DNA of 64,000 bases from Friedmanniella luteola. GTDB lineage: Bacteria > Actinomycetota > Actinomycetes > Propionibacteriales > Propionibacteriaceae. A program made the translations under genes and the position numbers. The notes beneath the pieces are model-generated. The model saw only the letters and a list, made by a program, of their open reading frames with translations, had not been told where the DNA came from and searched no databases. This document shows positions 53,223 to 61,422 of the stretch, in pieces. The stretch covers positions 3,472,001 to 3,536,000 of the forward strand of contig NZ_LT629749.1 of assembly GCF_900105065.1 (NCBI RefSeq). Reading direction: 5' to 3'. The stretch's first letter is position 1. The number at the start of each line of letters is the position of its first letter.

Positions 53223-53807
53223 GTGAGCGCCGTCGACGAGATCCTCCAGCAGATCCCCCTCAGCCAGCTCGCCGCGAAGCTCGGCACCGACGAGCAGACC
53301 GCCGGCGCCGCCGCCCGGCAGGCGATCCCGGCCCTGCTCGGCGGACTGCACGCGAACGCCCAGGACCCCGCCGGCGCCGCCTCCCTCGAGGGTGCGCTCG
53401 GCCAGCACTCGTCCGCCCTGGTCGACGGCGGCGTCGACCTCGACCAGGTGGACGAGGGCGAGGGCCGCAAGATCGTCGGGAACATCTTCGGCGGCCACAC
53501 CGACGGGGTCGCCCAGACCCTCGGCGGGACCCTGGGCGGCGGCAGCCAGAGCGACCTCGTGCAGCGGCTGCTGCCGATCCTCGCCCCCATCGTGCTGTCC
53601 TACCTCGCCAAGCAGATGGGCGGCGGGGCCGGCGGCGGGCTCCTCGGGTCGGTGCTCGGCGGCCTCACCGGTGGCGCGGCCGGCGGCGGTGGTGGCGTCG
53701 CCGACGTGCTCGGCGGTCTGCTCGGCGGCGGCCAGCCCGGTCAGGGCGCGGGCGGCGGCGGGGTGACGGACCTCCTGGGCGGCCTGCTCGGCGGCGGACG
53801 CCGCTGA
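53223..53807 (+). CDS. DUF937 domain protein
   Basis: 194 aa. The N-terminal 60 residues (VDEILQQIPLSQLAAKLGTD, AIPALLGGL) and the FGGHTDGVAQTLG segment are DUF937. The C-terminal 70 residues are long Gly-rich stretches with VADVLGGLLGGGQP and VTDLLGGLLGGGRR repeats. No signal peptide. Function unknown. RBS GGAAGG before GTG 53223. A TAGCGT box ~50 bases upstream may be its promoter. Confidence 0.85.
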   Translation: MSAVDEILQQIPLSQLAAKLGTDEQTAGAAARQAIPALLGGLHANAQDPAGAASLEGALGQHSSALVDGGVDLDQVDEGEGRKIVGNIFGGHTDGVAQTLGGTLGGGSQSDLVQRLLPILAPIVLSYLAKQMGGGAGGGLLGSVLGGLTGGAAGGGGGVADVLGGLLGGGQPGQGAGGGGVTDLLGGLLGGGRR

Positions 53808-53870
53808 CCCTGCGCTGACCAGTCGGTCGGATCGGGTGCGGCCCGGCCCGCCGGGTGCCATCGTGGGGCC

Positions 53871-54719
53871 ATGGCGCTGATGCTGGTGCTCGGTGCTGTC
53901 CTGCTCGCGGCCCTCGTCCTCGCCGCACGGTGGCGGCACCTCTCGGTGACGCTGCCGGCGGGCTGGCGGCCGGGCGGCGCGGCCCCGTCGCTGGTCGCCC
54001 AGCTGCGGCTCTACCTCTGGCTCGCGACGCTCGTGCTGCTCAGCGGTCTCGCCGTCGCGGTCCTCGTCGTCGGTCCGGGCGGCCGGCTCGCCATGCGCCT
54101 CCTGGCGGCGACGTCACCGGGGGCCCGCGGCCGGCTGACCGAGGCCGGCGAGGTGGTCGGGGACATCTCGCTCGAGGGCACCCTCGGCTTCGTCGTCTTC
54201 GGCGCGGTCCCGGCCGGCCTGCTCGCGGCCCTCGCCCACCTCCTCCTGCACCGGGCGCTCCCGCGGGGCGTGCTGGGTGGGCTGTGCCTGGGCGCTGTGC
54301 TGCTCATCGCCCTCGGTTCCGTCCTCGAACCGCTGCGGCCGGACAACGTCGACTTCGCCCTGCTCGGGCCGGGGTGGCTCGCCGTCGCCGTCTACGCGCT
54401 GCTCGCGCTGGCCACGGGCGTCGCCGCGGCCGCCTTCACCGCACGGCTCAGCCGGCTGCTGCCCCTGCCCCGGTGGAGCGCGCTGGTCTGGGCACCGCTG
54501 GTGCTGGTCGTCACCCTCGCGATGTCCTCGGCTCGTCCCCTCGACGCGGCGGCCGTGCTCCTCGGCGTCGCGGTCCTGCTCCTCCTCGGCAGCTGGCTGG
54601 TCCGCTCCTCGCTCGTCCCGACCCGGACGCTGGTCCTGCTCCTCCGGGTGGGCGTCGGCGTGGTCCTGGTGACGTCCCTCCCGGGCTTCGCCGGCGCCGT
54701 GCGCGACATCGTGGCCTGA
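53871..54719 (+). CDS. Hypothetical polytopic membrane protein
   Basis: 282 aa, seven or so hydrophobic segments, with short charged loops such as GGRLAMRLLAATSPGARGRL and the long first loop with WRPGGAAPSLVAQLRLYLW. No known domain recognised. ATG 53871; CATCGT six bases upstream is a weak leaderless -10. Flanked by DUF937 and an aldo/keto reductase on the opposite strand. Confidence 0.7.
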   Translation: MALMLVLGAVLLAALVLAARWRHLSVTLPAGWRPGGAAPSLVAQLRLYLWLATLVLLSGLAVAVLVVGPGGRLAMRLLAATSPGARGRLTEAGEVVGDISLEGTLGFVVFGAVPAGLLAALAHLLLHRALPRGVLGGLCLGAVLLIALGSVLEPLRPDNVDFALLGPGWLAVAVYALLALATGVAAAAFTARLSRLLPLPRWSALVWAPLVLVVTLAMSSARPLDAAAVLLGVAVLLLLGSWLVRSSLVPTRTLVLLLRVGVGVVLVTSLPGFAGAVRDIVA

Positions 54720-54745
54720 CGCCGACCGGCCCGGCGGCCCGCGGA

Positions 54746-55714
54746 TCAGAACCCGGCGACGGCGTGGGGCTGGTAGCCCTCCTCGAGCCGGGTGATCTCC
54801 TCGTCGCTCAGCACGAGCTCGGCGGCGGCGACGGCGTCGTCGAGGTGGCCGGCCTTGGTCGCCCCGATGATCGGGGCGGTGACGACGGGGTTCGCCAGCA
54901 CCCAGGCCAGCGCCACCTGCGCCCGCGAGACGCCCCGCTCCTCCGCGATGGCCGCGACCGTCTCGGCGATGCCGCGGTCCTCGTCGCGGTACAGCCTCTT
55001 GCCGAACTCGTCGGTCTCGCTGCGTGCCGTCGTGGCGTCCCACGCCCGGGTGAGCTTGCCCCGGGCCAGCGGGCTCCACGGGATGACCCCGACGCCGAGG
55101 TCGGCGCAGAGCGGCAGCATCTCCCGCTCCTCCTCGCGGTTCAGCAGGTTGTAGTGGTCCTGCATCGACACGAACGGGGTGAGCCCGTGGATCCGGGCCA
55201 GGTACTGGGCCTTCGAGAACTGCCAGGCCCACATCGACGACGCCCCGAGGTAGCGGACCTTGCCCGCCCGCACCAGGTCGTGCAGGGTCTCCAGGGTCTC
55301 GAGGACCGGCGTCCTGGGGTCCCAGCGGTGGATCTGGTAGAGGTCGATGTAGTCGGTGCCGAGCCGGCGCAGGCTCTCGTCGACCTGCCAGAGGATGGCC
55401 TTCCGCGACAGCCCGCCCCCGTTCGGCCCGTCGGCCATCTGACCGAACACCTTGGTGGCCAGCACCAGCTGCTCACGCGGGAGGAGGTCGCGCAGCGCCC
55501 GGCCGACGATCTCCTCGCTGCTGCCGGCGGAGTAGCCGTTGGCGGTGTCGAAGAAGGTGATGCCCGCCTCGACGGCCTGCCGCAGCAACGGCACGCTCTG
55601 GTCCTCCGGCAGGGTCCAGGCGTGGTTGCCCCGCTCCGGCTCGCCGAAGCTCATGCAGCCGAGGCAGATCCGCGAGACCTGCAGCCCCGTCGTCCCGAGG
55701 TTCACGTAGTCCAT
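54746..55714 (-). CDS. Aldo/keto reductase
   Basis: 322 aa NADPH-dependent oxidoreductase of the YajO/YghZ-like branch. Catalytic tetrad: Asp and Tyr in FFDTANGYSAGSSEEIVG, Lys in LATKVFGQ and His in DLYQIHRWDPRT. The C-terminal cofactor site is VTAPIIGATKAGHLDDAVAA. TAGCGT lies six bases before ATG 55714 (leaderless). Confidence 0.93.
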   Translation of the reverse strand: MDYVNLGTTGLQVSRICLGCMSFGEPERGNHAWTLPEDQSVPLLRQAVEAGITFFDTANGYSAGSSEEIVGRALRDLLPREQLVLATKVFGQMADGPNGGGLSRKAILWQVDESLRRLGTDYIDLYQIHRWDPRTPVLETLETLHDLVRAGKVRYLGASSMWAWQFSKAQYLARIHGLTPFVSMQDHYNLLNREEEREMLPLCADLGVGVIPWSPLARGKLTRAWDATTARSETDEFGKRLYRDEDRGIAETVAAIAEERGVSRAQVALAWVLANPVVTAPIIGATKAGHLDDAVAAAELVLSDEEITRLEEGYQPHAVAGF

Positions 55715-55720
55715 GGCCTC

Positions 55721-55726
55721 ACGCTA
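55721..55726 (-). promoter_or_regulatory. -10 box of leaderless aldo/keto reductase
   Basis: TAGCGT on the minus strand, six bases before ATG 55714. Confidence 0.55.
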
Positions 55727-55778
55727 ACCAGGTGCCGACGGGCGCCCGACGGCCGGTGGTCGACCTGGGCCGACGAAC

Positions 55779-55784
55779 TACGCT
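55779..55784 (+). promoter_or_regulatory. -10 box of leaderless maf
   Basis: TACGCT seven bases before GTG 55792. Confidence 0.55.
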
Positions 55785-55791
55785 GACCGCC

Positions 55792-56418
55792 GTGACGACC
55801 CCTGCGACGACGCCCCCGCGGCTGGTGCTGGCCTCCGCCTCGCCCGCCCGGCTGGCCACCCTGCGCGCCGCGGGCGTCGAGCCGGAGGTCGTCGTCTCCG
55901 GCGTGGACGAGAGCACCGTGAGCGCGGCGTCGGTGGCCGCGCTGGCGGGCCGGCTCGCCGTCCTGAAGGCCGAGGCCGTCGCCGCGACCCTGCCCCCCTC
56001 GGGAGACGGCCCCGTGCTGGTCCTCGGCTGCGACTCGATGCTGGAGCTCGACGGGGAGCCGCTGGGCAAGCCCGGGACGGCGGCGGAGGCGACGCGGCGC
56101 TGGCGGGCGATGCGCGGCCGCTCGGGCGTGCTGCACACCGGTCACCACGTCCTGGTCCTCGGGGACCCCGCCCGCACCAGCAGCGCCGTCGGGTCCACCA
56201 CCGTCCACTTCGCCGACCTCACCGACGCCGAGGTCGACGCCTACGTCGGCACCGGCGAACCGCTGCAGGTGGCGGGGGCGTTCACCGTCGACGGGCTGGG
56301 GGGCCCCTTCGTCCGGGCGGTCGAGGGCGACCACCACAACGTCGTCGGGCTCAGCCTGCCGCTGCTGCGCGAGATGCTCGCCGGGCTCGGCGTGGCCTGG
56401 ACCGACCTCTGGCGCTGA
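55792..56418 (+). CDS. maf: Maf family nucleoside triphosphate pyrophosphatase
   Basis: 208 aa. Hydrolyses non-canonical or excess nucleoside triphosphates. It starts with RLVLASASPARLATLRAAGV, with GCDSMLELDGEPLGKPGTA (catalytic Asp and Lys region) and the typical VAGAFTVDGLGGPFVRAVEG C-terminal loop with HHNVVGLSLPLL. Position downstream of accD/accE corresponds to Rv3282. GTG 55792 by the leaderless pattern. Confidence 0.93.
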   Translation: MTTPATTPPRLVLASASPARLATLRAAGVEPEVVVSGVDESTVSAASVAALAGRLAVLKAEAVAATLPPSGDGPVLVLGCDSMLELDGEPLGKPGTAAEATRRWRAMRGRSGVLHTGHHVLVLGDPARTSSAVGSTTVHFADLTDAEVDAYVGTGEPLQVAGAFTVDGLGGPFVRAVEGDHHNVVGLSLPLLREMLAGLGVAWTDLWR

Positions 56419-56421
56419 GGG

Positions 56422-57648
56422 TCAGAGCCGCGTCGTCTCCAGCACGAAGTCGTGGTGCCGCAGCCGGGCGGCCAGCGCCGGACCCAGCGCCACCCAGGGG
56501 GTGAGCACACCGCCCGGACCGGACAGCTCGTCCAGGAGCAGGCTGAGCCCGGACTCCCCCAGCATGACCGCCGTGCCCTGGTAGCCGGGGTCCAGCGGCG
56601 CGGCCACCACCGTCCGGTAACGGGCGCCGCTCGTCGTCCCCGCCTCGATCTCGACCCGGAACCGGCCGCCCGCCAGGGTGCTCTTGCGCGGGCCGGCGCC
56701 CGGCGCCGGCAGCAGCCGGTCGAGCAGCGCCCGGGTGGGGCGGAGCGCGAGGCCGCCCACCAGCGCGGCCGCACCGCCCGACAGCGCCGCCGCCCCGGCC
56801 ACCCCGCGGAGGCCCCGGCCGGTGTCGACCACCTCCCGGTAGCGGAACTCGGGCCCGTACGGGAAGCCGGCCAGGCTGTCGCTGCGCACCACCACCTGCC
56901 GGTTGAACGAGCCCATCACGAACGGCGCCTGCCACTGCCCGGTGCCGGCGTCGCGGGAGACGGGCCGGTGCCGGCCCTGGACCGCCCGTGGACGCCGCCG
57001 CGGCTGGTCGAGCAGGGCGTCCCCCCGGCCGACGAGGGCCCGGGCCCCGGGGTCGGCGACCGTCTCCAGCACCTGCTGGCGCAGCGAGTCCACCGTCCCG
57101 CCGCTGAACCCGCCGCGCATCGACCGGACGTGCAGGACGGTGGCCGTCAGCGTGCCCGCGCCGTCGGCGGCGGCCCGCGCGGCGGTGAGCCCGACCCCGA
57201 GGTCGGAGGGCACGGAGTCGAAACCGCAGGCGTGCACGATCCGGGCCCCGCTGGCGCGCGCGGCCGCGTGCGCGGCGTCGATGCTGCGCCGGACGAACAG
57301 CGTCTCCCCGGTGAGGTCGGCGTAGTCCGTGCCCGCCCCGGCGCACGCCTCCACCACGGGCAGGCCGCGGTGCAGGTAGGGCCCGACGGTGCTGAGCAGG
57401 ACGCGGGTCGAGCGGGCCAGGTCGGTCACGCCCGGGCCGTCGTCGACGTCGACGGTGAGCAGCGGCCACGCAGCCGCCCGGCCGCCCAGCTCGTCGCGGA
57501 GGGCCTCCAGCCGGTCCGCCGACCGGCCGGCGAGGGCGATCCGCAGGCCCGGCGGGGCGTAGCGCGCCAGGTGGGCGGCGACGAGGCGTCCGACGAAGCC
57601 GGTGGCGCCGAGGAGGACGAGCTGGTGCGGGCGGACACCGGGCGTCAC
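56422..57648 (-). CDS. Saccharopine dehydrogenase-like / trans-acting enoyl reductase family protein
   Basis: 408 aa. Rossmann motif VLLGATGFVGRLVAAHLARY, the AGRSADRLEAL segment, the STVGPYLHRGLPVVEACAGA stretch and HACGFDSVPSDLGVGLTAAR mark the family that includes Rv2449c/Rv2953-type enoyl reductases. The substrate is not known; in mycobacteria a relative reduces phthiocerol lipids. The start GTG 57648 overlaps the ChaB gene stop as GTGA. It converges on maf with three bases between stops. Confidence 0.87.
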   Translation of the reverse strand: MTPGVRPHQLVLLGATGFVGRLVAAHLARYAPPGLRIALAGRSADRLEALRDELGGRAAAWPLLTVDVDDGPGVTDLARSTRVLLSTVGPYLHRGLPVVEACAGAGTDYADLTGETLFVRRSIDAAHAAARASGARIVHACGFDSVPSDLGVGLTAARAAADGAGTLTATVLHVRSMRGGFSGGTVDSLRQQVLETVADPGARALVGRGDALLDQPRRRPRAVQGRHRPVSRDAGTGQWQAPFVMGSFNRQVVVRSDSLAGFPYGPEFRYREVVDTGRGLRGVAGAAALSGGAAALVGGLALRPTRALLDRLLPAPGAGPRKSTLAGGRFRVEIEAGTTSGARYRTVVAAPLDPGYQGTAVMLGESGLSLLLDELSGPGGVLTPWVALGPALAARLRHHDFVLETTRL

Positions 57649-58082
57649 GAGCTGGACGCGTCCCGCAGCGCCTTCGCGCTCGCCCGGTCGTTCGCCTTCT
57701 GCAGCGCCTCGACCAGCTCGTCCTTGCTCATCGTCGAGCGCCCCTTGATCTCCAGCCGGGTGGCCAGCTCGTAGAGGTGCTTCTTCGAGGCGTTGGCGTC
57801 GACGCCGCCGGCGGTCTCCCGGTGGGTGTCGCGGTTGCCCTCGGCCTGCGCGTCCGACGGGCCGTTCTCGTCCTTGGGCTCCCAGTGGTCGCCGACCTTC
57901 TCGTGGGTGTGCTTGAGCGCGGCGAAGGCCACCTGGTTGGCCGCCCGTTCGTCCCCGTCGTAGGTGCCGAGGGCGGAGTCGTGGGTCTTGGCGTAGGTCG
58001 CCTGGGCCTTCTCGTCCGAGCGCTGCAGGGTGCTCGGCAGCTCGTCGGTGATCACCTTGCCGGTCTTCGTCGTCTTGGGCAC
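57645..58082 (-). CDS. ChaB family protein with Rho_N-like C-terminal domain
   Basis: 145 aa. N-terminal ChaB domain (ELPSTLQRSDEKAQATYAKT, then QVAFAALKHTHEKVGDHWEP). A polar linker is followed by a Rho termination factor N-terminal-like helical domain (KHLYELATRLEIKGRSTMSK), a nucleic-acid or protein-binding fold. Its role is unknown. It is translationally coupled to the reductase gene. GTG 58082 has GAGGAGG upstream. Confidence 0.83.
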   Translation of the reverse strand: MPKTTKTGKVITDELPSTLQRSDEKAQATYAKTHDSALGTYDGDERAANQVAFAALKHTHEKVGDHWEPKDENGPSDAQAEGNRDTHRETAGGVDANASKKHLYELATRLEIKGRSTMSKDELVEALQKANDRASAKALRDASSS

Positions 58083-58143
58083 GCTTCCTCCTCGGTCGCA
58101 GGCTGACCCTCCCATCCTGCCGCGCCGCGCGCTCCGGTCCGCG

Positions 58144-58902
58144 TCAGCCCTCCACGGCCCGCCGCAGGCTGTGCTCCATGGTCACGTAGGTCAGCGCGAA
58201 GTGGGCCGAGGCCACCGCGTGCGCCCGCTCCGCGTCGCGGTCGACGACGGCGCCGATCAGCTCCTCGTGCTCGTGCAGCGCCCGGACGAAGAAGTCCGGG
58301 TCGTAGGGCTCGGCGCCGAAGCCGAGGGTCGCCGCGGTGGTGAGGTGGGCGCTGAGGGCCACCAGGTGCCGGTTCTGCGCCGCGCCGCAGACGAGGCCGT
58401 GCAGGCGCCGGTCGAGGGCCCGCGCGCCGGCCATGTCGTCCGCCGTCGCGCGGAACTCCTCGAGCGTGGCGCGCAGCTGCACCACGTCCTCGTCGGTCCG
58501 GCGCTCCGCCGCGGCGCGGGCGATCATCCCCTCGACCAGGCAGCGGTAGTCGAACAGCTCCCGCAGCCGCGGCAGCTCCACCTCGAGGGTGCGCCGCGCC
58601 TCCGCCGGCGCGACCTCGTGCCAGGCGACCGCGGTGACGAACGTGCCACCGCCGCGGCCGCGCCGGGACTCCACCAGCCCCAGCTCGGCGACCCGCTGCA
58701 GGGCCTGGCGCACGGTGTCCCGGCTGACGGCCAACCGGGTGGCGAGCTCCCGCTCGGGCGGCAACCGCTCGCCCGGTGAGTAGGTGCCGACGGCGATCGC
58801 GGTGACCAGGCGCTCCGCGACGCTGCCGGCCATCGTCGCGCGGGTCAGGCCGACCAGACCCGGGTCCGGGTCGGCGATCGGCCGGTGGTCGTCGGTGTCC
58901 AC
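58144..58902 (-). CDS. GntR family regulator (FCD/FadR subfamily)
   Basis: 252 aa. N-terminal winged helix: AERLVTAIAVGTYSPGERLP, ELATRLAVSRDTVRQALQRV and LVESRRGRGGGTFV; the all-helical FCD effector domain follows. It probably controls the divergent hydrolase-permease-amidase genes. The start GTG 58902 is chosen because CGGAGG lies eight bases upstream. A longer GTG at 58938 would put the coding start inside the 23-bp operator. Confidence 0.9.
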   Translation of the reverse strand: MDTDDHRPIADPDPGLVGLTRATMAGSVAERLVTAIAVGTYSPGERLPPERELATRLAVSRDTVRQALQRVAELGLVESRRGRGGGTFVTAVAWHEVAPAEARRTLEVELPRLRELFDYRCLVEGMIARAAAERRTDEDVVQLRATLEEFRATADDMAGARALDRRLHGLVCGAAQNRHLVALSAHLTTAATLGFGAEPYDPDFFVRALHEHEELIGAVVDRDAERAHAVASAHFALTYVTMEHSLRRAVEG

Positions 58903-58921
58903 CAGGTGGTCCTCCGGCTCT

Positions 58922-58944
58922 AAAGGTATTGTGACCACACCTTT
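58922..58944. promoter_or_regulatory. 23-bp inverted repeat, likely GntR operator
   Basis: Arms AAAGGT and ACCTTT around an inner TTGTG/CACA; about 18 of the 22 positions off the centre pair. It sits between the divergent GntR and hydrolase starts, 51 bases before ATG 58995, where a regulator would act on both. Confidence 0.6.
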
Positions 58945-58994
58945 GGCGTGTTTGACTGCGCGGCGATGAGCGACCGCTCCTCGGGAGGGCAGGG

Positions 58995-59906
58995 ATGAGC
59001 AGTCTAGAAGAGCTGTCGGTGACCACCGGCCACGTCGCGTTCGAGGGCCACCAGACCTGGTACCGGGTCACCGGCCACCTCGATCCCGACGCCGAGCGGG
59101 CGCCGCTCGTGGTGCTGCACGGCGGCCCGGGCGCCGCCCACGACTACACGCTGCGGATCGCCGACCTGGCCGAGGACGGCCGCGCGGTCGTGCACTACGA
59201 CCAGCTGGGCTGCGGCCGGAGCAGCCACCTGCCCGACGCCGACCCCGGGTTCTGGACCGTCGACCTCTTCGTCCGCGAGCTGCGCGCCGTGGTCGAGGCG
59301 CTGGGCATCTCCCGGTTCCACCTGCTCGGCCAGTCCTGGGGCGGCATGCTCGGCCCCGAGGTCGTGCTGGCCGACGACACCGGCATCGCCTCGCTGACCA
59401 TCTGCGACAGCCCGGCCTCGATGCCGCTGTGGCTGGCGGCGGCCAACGGGCTGCGGGCCCGGCTGCCCGAGGAGGTGCAGCGCACCCTGGACGAGCACGA
59501 GGCGGCCGGCACCACGGACTCGGCGGAGTACCACGCCGCCGTCGACGTCTTCTACGCGCGGCACGTCTGCCGGGTGCAGCCGATGCCGCTGGAGGTGACC
59601 GCCAGCTTCGACCAGATCGAGGCCGAGCCGACCGTCTACCACACGATGAACGGGCCCAGCGAGTTCCACGTCATCGGCAGCCTCCGGGAGTGGAGCGTCG
59701 TCGACCGCCTCGGCGGCATCGGCGTCCCCACCCTCGTCGTCGCCGGCCGCCACGACGAGGCCACGCCCGAGGTCTGGGCGCCCTTCGTCGAGCGCATCCC
59801 CGACGTCCGCAGCCACGTCTTCGCCGAGTCCAGCCACATGCCGCACGTCGAGGAGCCCGAGGAGTTCCGCCGCGTGGTCGGCGGCTTCCTCCGCTCGCAC
59901 GACTGA
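58995..59906 (+). CDS. Proline iminopeptidase-family alpha/beta hydrolase
   Basis: 303 aa. Alpha/beta hydrolase: oxyanion LVVLHGGPGAAHDY, nucleophile Ser in LLGQSWGGMLG (~residue 115), acid Asp in AGRHDEATP and His in SSHMPHVEEP. Family members release N-terminal proline or hydrolyse L-amino-acid amides. The neighbouring amidase and permease favour a peptide- or amide-salvage role, by inference. ATG 58995 with GGGAGGG upstream. First gene of the module. Confidence 0.9.
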   Translation: MSSLEELSVTTGHVAFEGHQTWYRVTGHLDPDAERAPLVVLHGGPGAAHDYTLRIADLAEDGRAVVHYDQLGCGRSSHLPDADPGFWTVDLFVRELRAVVEALGISRFHLLGQSWGGMLGPEVVLADDTGIASLTICDSPASMPLWLAAANGLRARLPEEVQRTLDEHEAAGTTDSAEYHAAVDVFYARHVCRVQPMPLEVTASFDQIEAEPTVYHTMNGPSEFHVIGSLREWSVVDRLGGIGVPTLVVAGRHDEATPEVWAPFVERIPDVRSHVFAESSHMPHVEEPEEFRRVVGGFLRSHD

Positions 59907-60006
59907 CCTCCCCCACCCGCACGTCCGCACGCCGCCCCACCCGCACCGGCCGACCCGCTGTCGAGCGACCGGTGACCCGTCCGCCCGCCCTCGAGAGGGA
60001 ACGTCC

Positions 60007-61422
60007 ATGACCGCTCACCCCACCGACCAGGGTTCTCGTGACCTGGCCGAGTTCGGCTACCGCCAGGAGCTGAACCGCACGCTCTCCACCACCGACCTGA
60101 TCGTCTACGGCCTGGTGTTCATGGTGCCGATCGCCCCGTGGGCGATCTTCGGCGTCGTCTACAACGAGTCCAAGGGCATGGTCCCGCTGGTCTACCTGAT
60201 CGGGCTGGTGGCGATGATCTTCACCGCCCTGTCCTACGCCCAGATGTCCAAGGCGTTCCCGATCGCCGGCAGCGTCTACTCCTACGTCGGTCGCGGCCTG
60301 CACCCGGTGCTGGGCTTCTTCGCCGGGTGGACGATCCTGCTCGACTACCTGCTGGTCCCCACCCTGCTGTACGTGTTCGCCGCCGAGTCGATGGGCGGCA
60401 TCTTCCCGGGCGTGCCCAAGCCCGTCTGGATCGTCGTGTTCCTGCTGGTAAACACGGCGATCAACTACGTCGGCATCTCCTTCACCGCGGTCGTGAACCG
60501 CCTGTTCCTCGCGGCCGAGCTGATCTTCGTCGTGATCTTCGTGATCATGGCCGTCGTCGCCATCGCCAAGGACGTCGGCGGAGCGCAGTTCACCACCACG
60601 CCGCTGTTCAACGCGGACCTGTTCACGCCCGGGCTGGCCGCCGCGGCCCTGTCCATCGCCGTGCTGAGCTTCCTGGGCTTCGACGGCATCGCCACGCTCA
60701 GCGAGGAGGCCAAGGGCGGCCGCCGCTCGGCCGGCATCGCCATGATCACGGGCCTCGTCCTGGTCGCGCTGTTCTTCGTCACGCAGACCTGGCTGGCCGC
60801 GATGCTCGTGCCCGGGGTGACCGAGTTCGGCGAGGACGAGGTCAACAACGCCTTCTTCTCGATCGTCGGCTCGATCAGCAGCAGCGGCTGGGAGGTCGCC
60901 TTCCTGGCGATGAACGCGCTGGCCGTCGGCATCGCCAACGCGGTCGCCGCCCAGAGCGCCACCTCGCGGCTGCTCTTCTCGATGAGCCGCGACGGCCGGC
61001 TGCCCCGCTTCCTCGCCCACATCAACCCGAAGACCAAGGCCCCGCAGCGCGCGATCCTCGTCGTCGGCGGGCTGACCCTGGTGCTGGGCCTGCTGTTCGT
61101 CGGCCAGATCGACGTCATCTCCGCGCTGGTCAACTTCGGCGCCCTGACGGCCTTCCTGCTGCTGCACGTCTCGGTGGTGGGCTACTACGCGGTCAAGCGC
61201 CGCAGCCGCAACGTGCTCCTGCACTGGGTGGTCCCGGTGCTCGGCTTCGCGATCATCGGGTTCGTGCTGTGGAACGCCGACCCGCTGGCCAAGATCGGCG
61301 GCGTCATCTGGCTCGCCGTCGGCGCGCTGGTCCTCCTCTACTACACGCGCAAGGGCACCGGCGTGCTCGCCGAGCACGCCGCCGACCCGTTCCGCGAGGC
61401 CGAGAGCGAGGTCGCCCGGTGA
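60007..61422 (+). CDS. APC family amino acid permease
   Basis: 471 aa, twelve predicted transmembrane segments. It opens with the typical ELNRTLSTTDLIVYGLVFMV and has the GNALAVG-like turn (AFLAMNALAVGIANAVAAQS) and LFSMSRDGRLPRFLAHINPK of the superfamily. Proton-coupled uptake of amino acids, amines or amides. ATG 60007, RBS GAGAGGG. It lies 100 bases after the hydrolase, and its stop overlaps the amidase start. Confidence 0.93.
   Translation: MTAHPTDQGSRDLAEFGYRQELNRTLSTTDLIVYGLVFMVPIAPWAIFGVVYNESKGMVPLVYLIGLVAMIFTALSYAQMSKAFPIAGSVYSYVGRGLHPVLGFFAGWTILLDYLLVPTLLYVFAAESMGGIFPGVPKPVWIVVFLLVNTAINYVGISFTAVVNRLFLAAELIFVVIFVIMAVVAIAKDVGGAQFTTTPLFNADLFTPGLAAAALSIAVLSFLGFDGIATLSEEAKGGRRSAGIAMITGLVLVALFFVTQTWLAAMLVPGVTEFGEDEVNNAFFSIVGSISSSGWEVAFLAMNALAVGIANAVAAQSATSRLLFSMSRDGRLPRFLAHINPKTKAPQRAILVVGGLTLVLGLLFVGQIDVISALVNFGALTAFLLLHVSVVGYYAVKRRSRNVLLHWVVPVLGFAIIGFVLWNADPLAKIGGVIWLAVGALVLLYYTRKGTGVLAEHAADPFREAESEVAR

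Noticed and set aside
58902-58938. Longer GntR protein starting at GTG 58938
   Set aside because: That codon is inside the inverted repeat, has no ribosome binding site, and the extra 12 residues are not typical of the family.
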